From an uncultured Bacteroidia bacterium (GTDB lineage: Bacteria > Bacteroidota > Bacteroidia > Bacteroidales > UBA932): a stretch of DNA of 27,817 nucleotides. This document shows positions 1 to 8,296 of this stretch, piece by piece. The stretch spans positions 1 to 27,817 of the forward strand of contig CACXHM010000212.1 in the NCBI GenBank assembly GCA_902767465.1, in the 5' to 3' direction. The position numbers and the translations under genes were made by a program. A model generated the notes under the pieces. That model did not search any database and was not told where the DNA came from. It worked only from the letters and a program-made list of their open reading frames with translations. Numbering within the stretch: the stretch's first letter is position 1; every line of letters begins with the position of its first letter.

Positions 1-165
1 AACATCGAAAGGGCCCTGAAGAAATTCAAGCGCAAATTCGAAAAGACCGGTGCCGTGCGCGAAATGCGTGCCCGCAAGGAGTTCAAAAAGCCTTCAGTGC
101 TGAAGCGCCTTGCCAAGGAAAAGGCCATCTACGTCCAGAAGCTCCGCCTCGAGGAGGATCAGTAA
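1..165 (+). CDS. rpsU: 30S ribosomal protein S21 (C-terminal part)
   Basis: The window opens inside this gene; 54 codons remain before a TAA stop. The translation is strongly basic (IERALKKFKRKFEKTGAVRE, then an RKEFKKPSVLKR stretch), which matches the small-subunit protein S21. Only about ten N-terminal residues should be missing, since Bacteroidota S21 is about 63-65 residues. S21 binds near the 3' end of 16S rRNA and helps initiation. A hairpin terminator follows 25 nt after the stop, so this looks like a single-gene or operon-end unit. Confidence 0.93.
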   Translation, partial: NIERALKKFKRKFEKTGAVREMRARKEFKKPSVLKRLAKEKAIYVQKLRLEEDQ

Positions 166-190
166 GATCACTCCTTTATTTTAGAAAGAC

Positions 191-219
191 AACCGTAGCA
201 AAATCGCTGCGGTTTTTTT
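191..219 (+). terminator. Rho-independent terminator after rpsU
   Basis: AACCGTAGC (191-199) pairs with GCTGCGGTT (206-214), a 9-bp stem with one T-G wobble and a 6-nt loop, followed by a run of T to 219. Confidence 0.88.
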
Positions 220-226
220 ATATTTG
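219..226 (+). promoter_or_regulatory. Bacteroidota -7 box for fucP
   Basis: TATATTTG fits the TAnnTTTG consensus and starts in the last T of the rpsU terminator. The fucP ATG is 23 nt after the box, giving a leader of roughly 20 nt. I see no clear -33 TTG at the expected distance. No fucose-regulator operator is recognisable by eye. Confidence 0.6.
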
Positions 227-249
227 TAGGTTGGAAACTTAACTCAAGC

Positions 250-1566
250 ATGAGCAACACTAAAGCTAAACTGGTCGAGAAAAAGTATCTCGTTCCATTT
301 ATACTGATTACGAGCCTGTTTGCCCTCTGGGGATTCGCAAACGACATAACAAATCCAATGGTTGCCGCATTCCAGACGGTGATGGAACTAAGTGCCGCAA
401 AGGCGTCGCTGATCCAGTTCGCATTCTATGGAGGATATGCTACGATGGCAATTCCAGCTGCGCTTTTCATCCGAAAGTATTCCTACAAGAGTGCTATCCT
501 GCTGGGATTGGGACTGTATGCGGCGGGGGCTTTCCTCTTCATTCCCGCAGCGGCGTACCAGCAGTTCAGTTTCTTTTGCATCTCACTGTATATCCTCACC
601 TTCGGACTCGCATTTCTCGAAACCACGGCAAACCCCTACATCCTGTCGCTCGGCAGTAAAGAGACTTCCACGCGCAGACTGAACCTTGCCCAGACTTTCA
701 ATCCTATGGGATCGCTCTGCGGCATGGCCGTGGCTTCCTTCGTCGTGCTGCCGCAGCTTCTTTCAGACAAACGTGACGCGGCCGGCAACATCATCTTTCC
801 AATGCTCTCGGAAGCCGATAAGGCCGATATCCGGCTTCACGACCTTGCAATTATCCGAAACCCCTATGTCATAATAGGCCTGGTAGTGCTGCTTGTGCTC
901 GTCGTAATCGCACTGGTGCACATGCCGAAGACACAGAGCGAAGAGGAGAAGGCGGCCGGGAACACTCACACGACCCGCATGACTCTGTGCAACCTTTGGC
1001 ACAACAAGGCCTATCGCGAAGGCGTAATCACCCAGGTGTTCTACGTTGCAGCCCAGATAATGGTATGGACATTCATCATCCAGTATGCCGACAACCTGGG
1101 CATCAACAAAGCAGTGGCGCAGCGGTTCAACATCCTCGCCATGATACTCTTCCTATGCAGCCGTTTCATTTCAACGATGCTCATGAAATACCTCAACTCC
1201 CGCAAGATGCTGGGAATTTTCGGCATCTGCGCAGCAATCTGCACTCTGGGAGCCATTTGCATCGTTGGAAAAACCGGACTCTACTGTCTGGTGGGGATCA
1301 GCTTCTTCATGAGCCTGATGTTTCCCACCATCTACGGCATCGCTCTTGAGAACGTGGACGTGCAGGACACCACCCTCGGTGCTTCTTTCCTGGTAATGGC
1401 AATCGTGGGAGGTGCTCTCATGCCGCCGCTGCAGGGAATGATAATCGACCTCGGCACCGTGGCAGGTCACCCGGCCGTAAACGTCTCGTTCGTGCTGCCG
1501 CTGATCTGTTTCGCCGTTGTTGCCACCTACGGCTGGCGCAGATATTTCACACAGAAAACAAATTAA
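250..1566 (+). CDS. fucP: L-fucose:H+ symporter (FucP family MFS)
   Basis: This 438-residue inner-membrane carrier of the major facilitator superfamily should import L-fucose with a proton. About twelve hydrophobic segments run through the whole length. The N-terminal segment reads LFALWGFANDITNPM, with Asp32 where E. coli FucP has the essential Asp46. LAFLETTANPYIL carries Glu124, matching Glu135 of E. coli FucP. The length equals the family norm. L-fucose isomerase begins 13 nt after the stop, which strongly supports fucose as substrate over other sugars carried by related permeases. Fuculokinase and fuculose-phosphate aldolase are not in the window. The ATG at 250 follows the promoter box and has no strong Shine-Dalgarno. 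Confidence 0.92.
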   Translation: MSNTKAKLVEKKYLVPFILITSLFALWGFANDITNPMVAAFQTVMELSAAKASLIQFAFYGGYATMAIPAALFIRKYSYKSAILLGLGLYAAGAFLFIPAAAYQQFSFFCISLYILTFGLAFLETTANPYILSLGSKETSTRRLNLAQTFNPMGSLCGMAVASFVVLPQLLSDKRDAAGNIIFPMLSEADKADIRLHDLAIIRNPYVIIGLVVLLVLVVIALVHMPKTQSEEEKAAGNTHTTRMTLCNLWHNKAYREGVITQVFYVAAQIMVWTFIIQYADNLGINKAVAQRFNILAMILFLCSRFISTMLMKYLNSRKMLGIFGICAAICTLGAICIVGKTGLYCLVGISFFMSLMFPTIYGIALENVDVQDTTLGASFLVMAIVGGALMPPLQGMIIDLGTVAGHPAVNVSFVLPLICFAVVATYGWRRYFTQKTN

Positions 1567-1579
1567 CCAACTTTTTATT

Positions 1580-3397
1580 ATGAAGTATCCAAAAATAGGC
1601 ATACGCCCCACGATTGACGGCCGTCAGGGTGGTGTGCGGGAAAGCCTCGAAGAAAAAACAATGGCTCTTGCAAAAGCAGTAGCCGAGCTCATTTCAAACA
1701 ATCTCCGCAACGGAGACGGGTCTCCCGTGGAATGCGTTATTTCCAACACAACGATAGGCCGCGTAGCCGAAGCGGCCGCCTGCGCCGAACAGTTCGAGCG
1801 TGAAGGCGTAGGATCCACCATCACCGTCACCTCATGCTGGTGCTATGGATCCGAAACAATGGACATGAACCCCCACTGGCCAAAGGCCGTATGGGGTTTC
1901 AACGGCACTGAGCGCCCCGGGGCTGTATATCTCGCCGCAGTTCTCGCAGCACACGCCCAGAAAGGGCTTCCCGCCTTCGGCATCTACGGACACGACGTCC
2001 AGGACCTCGCCGACAACACCATTCCCACCGACGTGGCAGAAAAGATACTCCGCTTTGCGAGTGCAGCACAGGCCGTTGCGACAATGCGCGGCAAAAGTTA
2101 TCTGTCCATGGGCAACACCTGCATGGGAATAGCAGGTTCCATAGTAAATGCCGATTTCCTGCAGAACTACCTCGGCATGCGCACTGAATACGTTTCGCTG
2201 GTGGAAATACTCCGACGCGTGGATTTCGGCATATACGACCACGAAGAATTCAAGAGAGCCATGGCCTGGGTGGAAAAATACTGCAAACCGCAGGAAGGTC
2301 ATGACTACAACGAAGACCGTGCTCTGTTCCCCGGCACCCCGATGACTTCATTCAACGGAAAAGGCAAGGGTAAGAACCGTGAAGAAAAGGATGCCGACTG
2401 GGAATTCACCGTGAAAAACATGATGATCATCCGCGACCTGATGCACGGCAACCCCAAACTCCTCGAAATGGGCTACAAGGAAGAAGCCCTCGGGCATAAT
2501 GCCATCGTGGGCGGAGTGCAGGGCCAGCGCCAGTGGACCGACTACAAGCCCAATTTTGATTTCCCCGAGAGCCTGATGTGTTCATCATTCGACTGGAACG
2601 GAATCCGTGAAGCCGATGTTCTTGCAACCGAGAACGATTCCCTCAATGGACTGTCCATGCTGTTCGGACATCTGCTCACGAACCGCGGCGTAATGTTCAG
2701 CGACGTCCGCACCTACTGGAGCCCCGAGGCCGTCAAACGCGTTACCGGAAAATCCCCCGAAGGACTCGCTGCCGGCGGATTCATCCACCTCATCAACTCC
2801 GGAGCCACCACTCTCGACGCCACCGGTGCAATGAGCGATGCCGAAGGGAAGCCCACCATCAAGGAACCTTGGAACATGACCGGGAAAGACGTAGAAGCAT
2901 GCCTCGCCGCCACCAACTGGATGCCGGCAGACCGTGACTACTTCCGCGGAGGCGGCTACTCTGCCCATTTCGTAACACGGGGAGGAATGCCCATGACCAT
3001 GATGCGTCTCAACATCATTGCAGGCCAGGGCCCCGTCCTTCAGATAGCCGAAGGCTGGACAGCCGAACTTCCCAAAGATATGCATGATATCCTTGACAAG
3101 CGCACCGATCCAACCTGGCCTACCACCTGGTTCGTTCCCCGTCTTGATGAGAGGAAAGACTGCTTCAAGGATGTTTACAGCGTGATGAACAACTGGGGAG
3201 CCAACCATGGAGCCATCGCCTACGGACATATCGGAGCAGATCTTATCACTCTTGCATCCATCCTGCGTATCCCTGTCTGCATGCATAATGTGGAGGACAG
3301 CAAGATCTTCCGTCCTGCTGCCTGGAACGCTTTCGGAATGGACAAGGAAGGCGCAGACTACCGTGCATGCGCCAATTTCGGTCCCATCTATAAGTAG
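1580..3397 (+). CDS. fucI: L-fucose isomerase
   Basis: This 605-residue cytosolic enzyme converts L-fucose to L-fuculose, the first step of fucose breakdown; E. coli FucI has 591 residues. I chose the ATG at 1580 because MKYPKIGIRPTIDGR is the family N-terminus; the frame stays open to 1517, but that lies inside fucP. The Mn2+ ligands are visible: Glu351 in ATENDSLNG, Asp375 in FSDVRTYW (24 residues later, the same spacing as E337/D361 in E. coli) and His543 in NNWGANHGAIAYGH (E. coli His528). It is co-transcribed with fucP across a 13-nt gap, and a strong terminator follows. Confidence 0.96.
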   Translation: MKYPKIGIRPTIDGRQGGVRESLEEKTMALAKAVAELISNNLRNGDGSPVECVISNTTIGRVAEAAACAEQFEREGVGSTITVTSCWCYGSETMDMNPHWPKAVWGFNGTERPGAVYLAAVLAAHAQKGLPAFGIYGHDVQDLADNTIPTDVAEKILRFASAAQAVATMRGKSYLSMGNTCMGIAGSIVNADFLQNYLGMRTEYVSLVEILRRVDFGIYDHEEFKRAMAWVEKYCKPQEGHDYNEDRALFPGTPMTSFNGKGKGKNREEKDADWEFTVKNMMIIRDLMHGNPKLLEMGYKEEALGHNAIVGGVQGQRQWTDYKPNFDFPESLMCSSFDWNGIREADVLATENDSLNGLSMLFGHLLTNRGVMFSDVRTYWSPEAVKRVTGKSPEGLAAGGFIHLINSGATTLDATGAMSDAEGKPTIKEPWNMTGKDVEACLAATNWMPADRDYFRGGGYSAHFVTRGGMPMTMMRLNIIAGQGPVLQIAEGWTAELPKDMHDILDKRTDPTWPTTWFVPRLDERKDCFKDVYSVMNNWGANHGAIAYGHIGADLITLASILRIPVCMHNVEDSKIFRPAAWNAFGMDKEGADYRACANFGPIYK

Positions 3398-3420
3398 GAC
3401 CAAATCAACATAACTGCCGG

Positions 3421-3454
3421 ATACCTCTGCGGACTTTTGCCGCAGAGGTATTTT
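3421..3454 (+). terminator. Rho-independent terminator after fucI
   Basis: ATACCTCTGCGG (3421-3432) and CCGCAGAGGTAT (3440-3451) form a perfect 12-bp stem with a 7-nt loop, followed by TTT. It ends the fucP-fucI operon and separates it from pncA. Confidence 0.88.
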
Positions 3455-3456
3455 CG

Positions 3457-3489
3457 TTGCTCTTTTTAGAAGAATGTTTATTATCTTTG
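3457..3489 (+). promoter_or_regulatory. Promoter of pncA-upp, almost on top of the start codon
   Basis: TTG at 3457-3459 and TATCTTTG at 3482-3489 fit the Bacteroidota -33/-7 pattern, with a 22-nt gap (slightly long). The ATG of pncA starts 5 nt after the box ends, so transcription should begin at or next to the A of the start codon. Confidence 0.72.
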
Positions 3490-3494
3490 CATAA

Positions 3495-4058
3495 ATGAAT
3501 AATCTTCAGAAAGCCATCGTTGTCGTAGATGAAATCTACGATTTCCTGAAAGGCGGGTCGCTCGAATGCGGGCATTCCCTCGAGGCGGTTGCCTCCACAC
3601 GCGAATTCATCGAAAAGCATCCGGGCCTTCCGGTTCTCTTTGTGTGCGACCATCACCCTTCCGACCATTGTTCCTTTGCGGCTCAAGGCGGGCCGTGGCC
3701 TCCGCACTGCGTTGCCGGCACCAGGGGTTCACAGATCCATGACGACCTGCTGCCTTTCGTGCAGGAGGAACTTGTTTTTTATAAGGGGTGTAATCCCGAG
3801 CTCGAACAATATTCCGGATTCGACGGCAGGAACGGCGCAGACCAGTCGCTTGGCGAAGTGCTTCAGCTTCTGGGCGCCGAACTTGTCTATGTTACCGGAA
3901 TTGCCACCGAGTATTGCGTAAAAAACACTGCCGAGGACCTTCTCAAGGCCGGGTTTAAGGTCACACTTCTTGAAGACTGCCTGGGATGGGTAGACAGTGA
4001 AGGACACAAACAGACCATCCCCCTGCTGAAGGAGGAAGGAATCAAAGTCATATCTTAA
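3495..4058 (+). CDS. pncA: Nicotinamidase (isochorismatase superfamily)
   Basis: This 187-residue enzyme should hydrolyse nicotinamide to nicotinate for NAD salvage. The catalytic Asp12 lies in VVVDEIYDF, the metal-site motif in CDHHPSDHCSF and WPPHCVAGTRG, the probable Lys in VFYKGC, and the nucleophile Cys141 in TEYCVKNT. These match PncA and separate it from isochorismatases, which lack the WPxHC metal signature. The start is fixed because the catalytic Asp is only 12 residues in and no other start lies between the promoter box and it. upp follows after 13 nt, so the two salvage genes probably form one transcript. Confidence 0.9.
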   Translation: MNNLQKAIVVVDEIYDFLKGGSLECGHSLEAVASTREFIEKHPGLPVLFVCDHHPSDHCSFAAQGGPWPPHCVAGTRGSQIHDDLLPFVQEELVFYKGCNPELEQYSGFDGRNGADQSLGEVLQLLGAELVYVTGIATEYCVKNTAEDLLKAGFKVTLLEDCLGWVDSEGHKQTIPLLKEEGIKVIS

Positions 4059-4071
4059 TACCATTCATACT

Positions 4072-4701
4072 ATGAGCCAAGTTCATGTTATCGACCATCC
4101 CATGATCCAGCACAAGCTGACGATCATGCGCAAAAAAGAAACCGGATCCAAAGACTTCAGAGAGCTGCTGGAGGAGATCGCTTTGCTGATGGGGTACGAA
4201 GTCACCCGTGACATTCCACTCGAAGATATCGAGATCGAGACTCCTATCTGCAAGATGACTGCGAAGACGGTTTCCGGACGCAAGCTGGCCATCGTGCCTA
4301 TTCTGCGCGCAGGTATCGGCATGGTCGACGGACTGTTGAGCCTGGTTCCGGTCGCCAAGGTCGGTCATATCGGTCTTTACCGCAATGAAGAAACTCATAA
4401 GCCTGTGGTTTATTTCTGCAAACTTCCGGAAGATATCCAGGACCGTCTTGTTATCCTCACCGACCCCATGCTCGCAACCGGTGGGAGCGCATGCGACGCC
4501 ATTGCAATGCTCAAGGAAAGAGGCTGCCATAATATCCGGCTGATGTGCCTGGTAGCGGTTCCCGAAGGAATAGCCAAAGTACAGGCCGAACATCCGGACG
4601 TTGATATTTACGTTGCAGCTGTGGACGATCACCTCAACGAAAACGCCTATATCGTCCCTGGACTTGGAGATGCCGGAGACCGCATATTCGGCACGAAATA
4701 G
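4072..4701 (+). CDS. upp: Uracil phosphoribosyltransferase
   Basis: This 209-residue cytosolic enzyme makes UMP from uracil and PRPP. The PRPP-binding loop is LTDPMLATGGSA (about residues 129-140). Upstream is the ILRAGIGM segment and near the C-terminus DIYVAAVDDHLNENAYIVPG, which holds the uracil-binding region. The length is normal for Upp (about 208). It lies 13 nt behind pncA and probably shares its promoter. The next gene is convergent and ends 13 nt away; I see no terminator hairpin in that gap. Confidence 0.96.
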   Translation: MSQVHVIDHPMIQHKLTIMRKKETGSKDFRELLEEIALLMGYEVTRDIPLEDIEIETPICKMTAKTVSGRKLAIVPILRAGIGMVDGLLSLVPVAKVGHIGLYRNEETHKPVVYFCKLPEDIQDRLVILTDPMLATGGSACDAIAMLKERGCHNIRLMCLVAVPEGIAKVQAEHPDVDIYVAAVDDHLNENAYIVPGLGDAGDRIFGTK

Positions 4702-4714
4702 CTCCGCGCCTTCT

Positions 4715-7078
4715 TTATTGCCGCTTGTCGTAAATAAAGAATTCGGCGGGACTCTCCACATACAGATTGCCAAAGTTCCCTGCACCGACGATCCGGGCAT
4801 GGGACCCCAGCGTATGCTGGGCACAGTACAGGAAAAGATCGCGGAAGTTGCAGTGAGGATTCATTGTGAGGCAGTCAACGAAATTCTTCGAGAAGCGGTC
4901 GCACATCCACACCCGGGCATTGTTATTCCAGTTATCGGCCCATGATTGTTCTGCGGCACTTGCTCCGGACATCGCAAGCGCACCCGGGATACCATCCACG
5001 GCACGGATAACCGATTCACCGTAACAAGGCTCGGCGACAACCAGGAGCTTCCGGAAAAGCATATCCTGCGCCGTTTTCCCAAGTAGTTCAGCTGAGAAAC
5101 CAAGCCCCGGGGATGTTTCCCGCCAGCAGAACTCATCGGCGCCACCATGCTGGGCACTGCGTCCATGCCCGCTCCAGTAGAACAGCACGTTGTTGCCCCC
5201 GTCCTGCGGCAGCACATCTGGAAGAGACCTGCTGCGCTTGCCAAGAAGGATATCAGCAATGTCGGCTGCGGTAAGATCGGCGCTGTCGTAATCTACGACC
5301 GCCGCAGGCAAAGAATCCTTTCCTCCAAGCAGGTCCGGGCCGTCGGCAGAAGTGCGGATGGCCCCCTGTTCGAAGTTGCTAGCATCGGTGGCGAGGGCTT
5401 TGTCCAACACAAGGATTATATGATCGTCGGGAAAACCCTCACGACGAAGCATCTGGTAAACATTCAGGACATCGGCCCCGTGCCGGTAGTTGGTAAAACC
5501 ATTGCTTCCCTGCACCAGAAGCGCATATTTGTCGCCAAGTGTCTGATAGCTGCGTTCTATGCCTCCGGAAGCCTGATCGTCGAAGTCGGATGAAGCTTTG
5601 TCTTTGTCGTACAGATATTTCCACGCGGCTTTGGCATCGGCACTGCGTCCTCCCGTTCCCCCGAAATAACGCAGATGCCTGATTTCATCGTCAAAAATCT
5701 GCCAATGGACATAGGTGGTAGTCGTAGCGGCCGTAAAGGTATTGCTGTCAAAATTGATTTCGCCGGACGCTCCCACGAAATGAAGGAGTTCTCCCTGTTC
5801 CATTGCAGTGAGATAAACCTGCATGGAAGTTGCGTTCCACGCCGGACCGCCGAGGTCTGATCCGTCAGCCTCAAGGGTGAGTTTAATGATAGCCTGGTTG
5901 ATGGCCTGATTGAGATTTGAGGTATCCGGAGCTGTATGCTCTACATAACAGGCGGCAAAAGCTGCAAGCATCAGTGCATCGTAGAACTTGCACTCGGCAA
6001 ACGTAGGCTTTACACCGAAGCGGATACCGTAACTCAATTCAAAACCGGTAGATGGATCGGCATAGGGAGAGAACCCTTCATAGCCCTGAAGTATTTTGGT
6101 TCCGCGGGGACCAAGAGCTTCCAGCCCTTCTTCACTCAGCGAAGAAAATGCAAAATAAGTCTGATAAGTATTCTTTAGTTCCAGCCAGTAGCGGTCGTTT
6201 TCCGGGTCGTCGGGATCAGAACTGTCGTGAAGCAAAGGCCAGAAATCTTCATCCATCACTGCCTTCCGGTTGGCCCGGGCAACATCGTACATCTGCTTTG
6301 CTGTCTCCGCCACGCAGAATATGGCACATCTTCCCGTTCCGTTTTTTTTCATCACTTCCCGATAGGGAACGAGCATCGAGAGCAATTCTTCGGTATTGCT
6401 GAACTGGGAATTGCGTTGCAGATCTATATTGTCCTGAAGGGCGAAAAAAGGAGCCCAATAGTTGAAGGTCTGCCCATATGCATCGTCCGGAGAGAAAACT
6501 GCAGCATGCGGCTCTTCGATCACGTCTTCATACCACTTGCAGACAGTAGCGAAATTCGTCATCAGAAGTCCGGCAAAACTCACGTCAGTTTCTGTAAGTG
6601 ACCATAAGAACGGAGATGGATTGACATTAAGGCCACTTGCAGAGACAGCATAACGCCGCACGATTTCTTCGCTTGTGGCAGTGGGGGCAATCAGAGGTTT
6701 CAGCATCCTCCTGCAAACCGATGCGAACGTTGCCACGCCTTCATTTGAGAATGGTCCGACGATGGCAATAACATCTTCCCTTACCGCCAGATCCACGCTT
6801 AGTTTTTCAAGATCTTCACTAAGTTCATCGTACCACTCGAGCTTTAGATCGACAGCAATCTCATTGTGCTTCTGACTCTCCCGAAAATTCTCCTGAAACC
6901 ATTTTGCCGTTCGTTCCAGCCGTGTTTTTGTTGCCGGATCTCCCACAGGGGCCACTATAGCCAGCGTCCGGGATTTCCATTGCCGGGCTGGCTTCACGAC
7001 AATCTTCTCTTCCTTGCTCCCGCACGAGCACACAAACAGCAGGACGGCCAGCAACAGGAACCTCGATTTACAGCCCAT
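4715..7078 (-). CDS. Lipoprotein: type 1 periplasmic-binding domain joined to a C13 (legumain/GPI8-like) peptidase domain
   Basis: This 787-residue protein has a lipoprotein signal ending FVCSC with Cys19 as lipid site. The following GSKEEK carries a Lys plus acidic pair that resembles the Bacteroidota surface-export signal (inference). Residues about 36-475 look like a Leu/Ile/Val-type binding protein, with LAIVAPVGDPATKTRLERTA, IAIVGPFSNEGV and VFSPDDAYGQTF. Residues about 510-780 look like peptidase family C13: KYALLVQGSNGFTNYRHGAD closely resembles legumain, followed by the catalytic His638 in FYWSGHGR and Cys685 in VVAEPCYGES (47 residues apart; 41 in human legumain). The active site therefore looks complete. 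Its start overlaps the BMP-like lipoprotein gene by 11 nt. The substrate is unknown. Both domain calls are by eye. Confidence 0.82.
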   Translation of the reverse strand: MGCKSRFLLLAVLLFVCSCGSKEEKIVVKPARQWKSRTLAIVAPVGDPATKTRLERTAKWFQENFRESQKHNEIAVDLKLEWYDELSEDLEKLSVDLAVREDVIAIVGPFSNEGVATFASVCRRMLKPLIAPTATSEEIVRRYAVSASGLNVNPSPFLWSLTETDVSFAGLLMTNFATVCKWYEDVIEEPHAAVFSPDDAYGQTFNYWAPFFALQDNIDLQRNSQFSNTEELLSMLVPYREVMKKNGTGRCAIFCVAETAKQMYDVARANRKAVMDEDFWPLLHDSSDPDDPENDRYWLELKNTYQTYFAFSSLSEEGLEALGPRGTKILQGYEGFSPYADPSTGFELSYGIRFGVKPTFAECKFYDALMLAAFAACYVEHTAPDTSNLNQAINQAIIKLTLEADGSDLGGPAWNATSMQVYLTAMEQGELLHFVGASGEINFDSNTFTAATTTTYVHWQIFDDEIRHLRYFGGTGGRSADAKAAWKYLYDKDKASSDFDDQASGGIERSYQTLGDKYALLVQGSNGFTNYRHGADVLNVYQMLRREGFPDDHIILVLDKALATDASNFEQGAIRTSADGPDLLGGKDSLPAAVVDYDSADLTAADIADILLGKRSRSLPDVLPQDGGNNVLFYWSGHGRSAQHGGADEFCWRETSPGLGFSAELLGKTAQDMLFRKLLVVAEPCYGESVIRAVDGIPGALAMSGASAAEQSWADNWNNNARVWMCDRFSKNFVDCLTMNPHCNFRDLFLYCAQHTLGSHARIVGAGNFGNLYVESPAEFFIYDKRQ

Positions 7079-8132
7079 ATTCAGCCTCCTTTTTCACCGC
7101 ATCTTCATACATCGAATCAAAAAACCCGTCGGTGAGCATTTCTTCAAACAAATACTTTTGTCCGGTGGTGTATGGATGCAAAATGACCTCGGTATAACCA
7201 TCTGCAAACGATAATCTTTGATGCTTCGGCATACCTTCTGAAGACAGCCACTGCTCTATGCAAACCGAAATGGCGCGATCGATGTGCTTGATAATGGAAC
7301 AAGGACAGTTCCGGGCCTCGGCACTGGTATCGATGCCCATATAATCATATCTGCCGAACATGTCGCACATTCGTTGAAAAGTCCCTGCAGCGCCACCGCA
7401 GACAGGAACGATAAGTTGGGAAACACTTTCCCAGTCACGGTCATTCATAATCCGGATGGCAGTGGAATCTGCGATGCTGAACCCGCCGGAGGCATCATCG
7501 GACAACCAGCAGGTAACCAGCTGCCCATCATCGTAGAAATGGGGGTAACCCGCGTTGAATCCGTCCGTAAATCCATCTACAGCGCTCCTGACGGATTCCA
7601 CTTTAGGGTTTGCACCGATGAGGAGAACATCCTCATAAACGGCATGTGCAATAGCCCCTGCTTCATACATTGCTCCATAATATGGAAGATAAAGGGTCGA
7701 GCCCTTGCCTTCGAGGGGCAGAGAGGTCTCGAGATAGAGAAGATCCGCATATGGATTGTTCTCCAACCGCCGGTTGTTTTCTCTCAAATAACTGTCATAA
7801 CTCGCTCCCGCCACAATGAAAAGGCGTCTTACCGTATCCTGCGGAACGCTCATCTGATCAAGAATCGTCTGCAGCGTGGCCAGCCCTTCAGCCTCTGACG
7901 TGGGCGAAAGCTGGAGCGCCCGCAGGCCATAATTATACGCTGCATTCTCTATGCCGCGATAAACAAGATCGTTGTAGCCGCGGTCGCCCAATGCCCCGGG
8001 ATCATATAGCACAGAAACAAGAGGTGCCGTCGATGGCACATCGTCCGGATCCGACACATATACAACCTTCTCCTTTGAGCATGAAGCACAAAGAAAAACA
8101 ACGAGGCAGAAAATGAAACGCAGTCTGGGCAA
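7068..8132 (-). CDS. BMP-family-like substrate-binding lipoprotein
   Basis: This 354-residue protein has a lipoprotein signal (FCLVVFLCASCSK, Cys18) and a fold signature of the Bmp/Med family of periplasmic binding proteins: VSVLYDPGALGDRGYND (residues 39-55) resembles their GDxxFND segment. The family usually delivers nucleosides or similar ligands to ABC importers, but no permease or ATPase gene is nearby, so a sensing or surface role is as likely. The start is TTG at 8132. An in-frame TAA lies two codons upstream, and no ATG occurs in frame before residue 94, which would remove the signal peptide. Its stop overlaps the ATG of the C13-peptidase gene by 11 nt, so the two are probably translated together. 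The tRNA-Leu gene lies 34 nt upstream. Confidence 0.78.
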   Translation of the reverse strand: MPRLRFIFCLVVFLCASCSKEKVVYVSDPDDVPSTAPLVSVLYDPGALGDRGYNDLVYRGIENAAYNYGLRALQLSPTSEAEGLATLQTILDQMSVPQDTVRRLFIVAGASYDSYLRENNRRLENNPYADLLYLETSLPLEGKGSTLYLPYYGAMYEAGAIAHAVYEDVLLIGANPKVESVRSAVDGFTDGFNAGYPHFYDDGQLVTCWLSDDASGGFSIADSTAIRIMNDRDWESVSQLIVPVCGGAAGTFQRMCDMFGRYDYMGIDTSAEARNCPCSIIKHIDRAISVCIEQWLSSEGMPKHQRLSFADGYTEVILHPYTTGQKYLFEEMLTDGFFDSMYEDAVKKEAEYGL

Positions 8133-8166
8133 TTTGTATTATCTAACGAGCGCGAAGATCGTTTCG

Positions 8167-8247
8167 TGCGGGTGGAGAGACTCGAACTCTCACGCCTCTC
8201 GGCACCAGATCCTAAGTCTGGCTTGTCTACCATTTCAACACACCCGC
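8167..8247 (-). tRNA. tRNA-Leu (anticodon UAG)
   Basis: The acceptor arms GCGGGTG (8247-8241) and CACCCGC (8174-8168) pair perfectly, with A as discriminator at 8167. The anticodon arm is CCAGA-CTTAGGA-TCTGG, giving anticodon UAG, which reads CUA leucine codons. A long variable arm (GTGCCGAGAGGCGT) and the TTCGAGTC T-loop fit class II tRNA-Leu. The length is 81 nt and no CCA is encoded. I found no duplicated 3' end that would mark an integration site. Confidence 0.95.
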
Positions 8248-8250
8248 AAA

Positions 8251-8280
8251 CCCGTCATCAGAAGACGGGCGGCAAATATA
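8251..8280 (-). promoter_or_regulatory. Probable tRNA-Leu promoter and leader hairpin
   Basis: On the minus strand TATATTTG (8280-8273) fits the -7 box, and the tRNA begins 25 nt later. Between them CCCGTC/GACGGG (8251-8256 and 8264-8269) forms a 6-bp hairpin with a 7-nt loop. It lacks a following T-run, so it is more likely part of the tRNA precursor than a terminator for the AsmA gene. No clear TTG at -33. Confidence 0.45.
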
Positions 8281-8296
8281 GCAATTATTCTTGGAT

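Noticed and set aside
8167..8247. tRNA-Leu as integration site of a mobile element
   Set aside because: No integrase gene and no repeated tRNA 3' end could be found in the window.
8251..8269. Hairpin as terminator for the AsmA gene
   Set aside because: The stem is only 6 bp and no T-run follows on the minus strand; a tRNA leader element is more likely.
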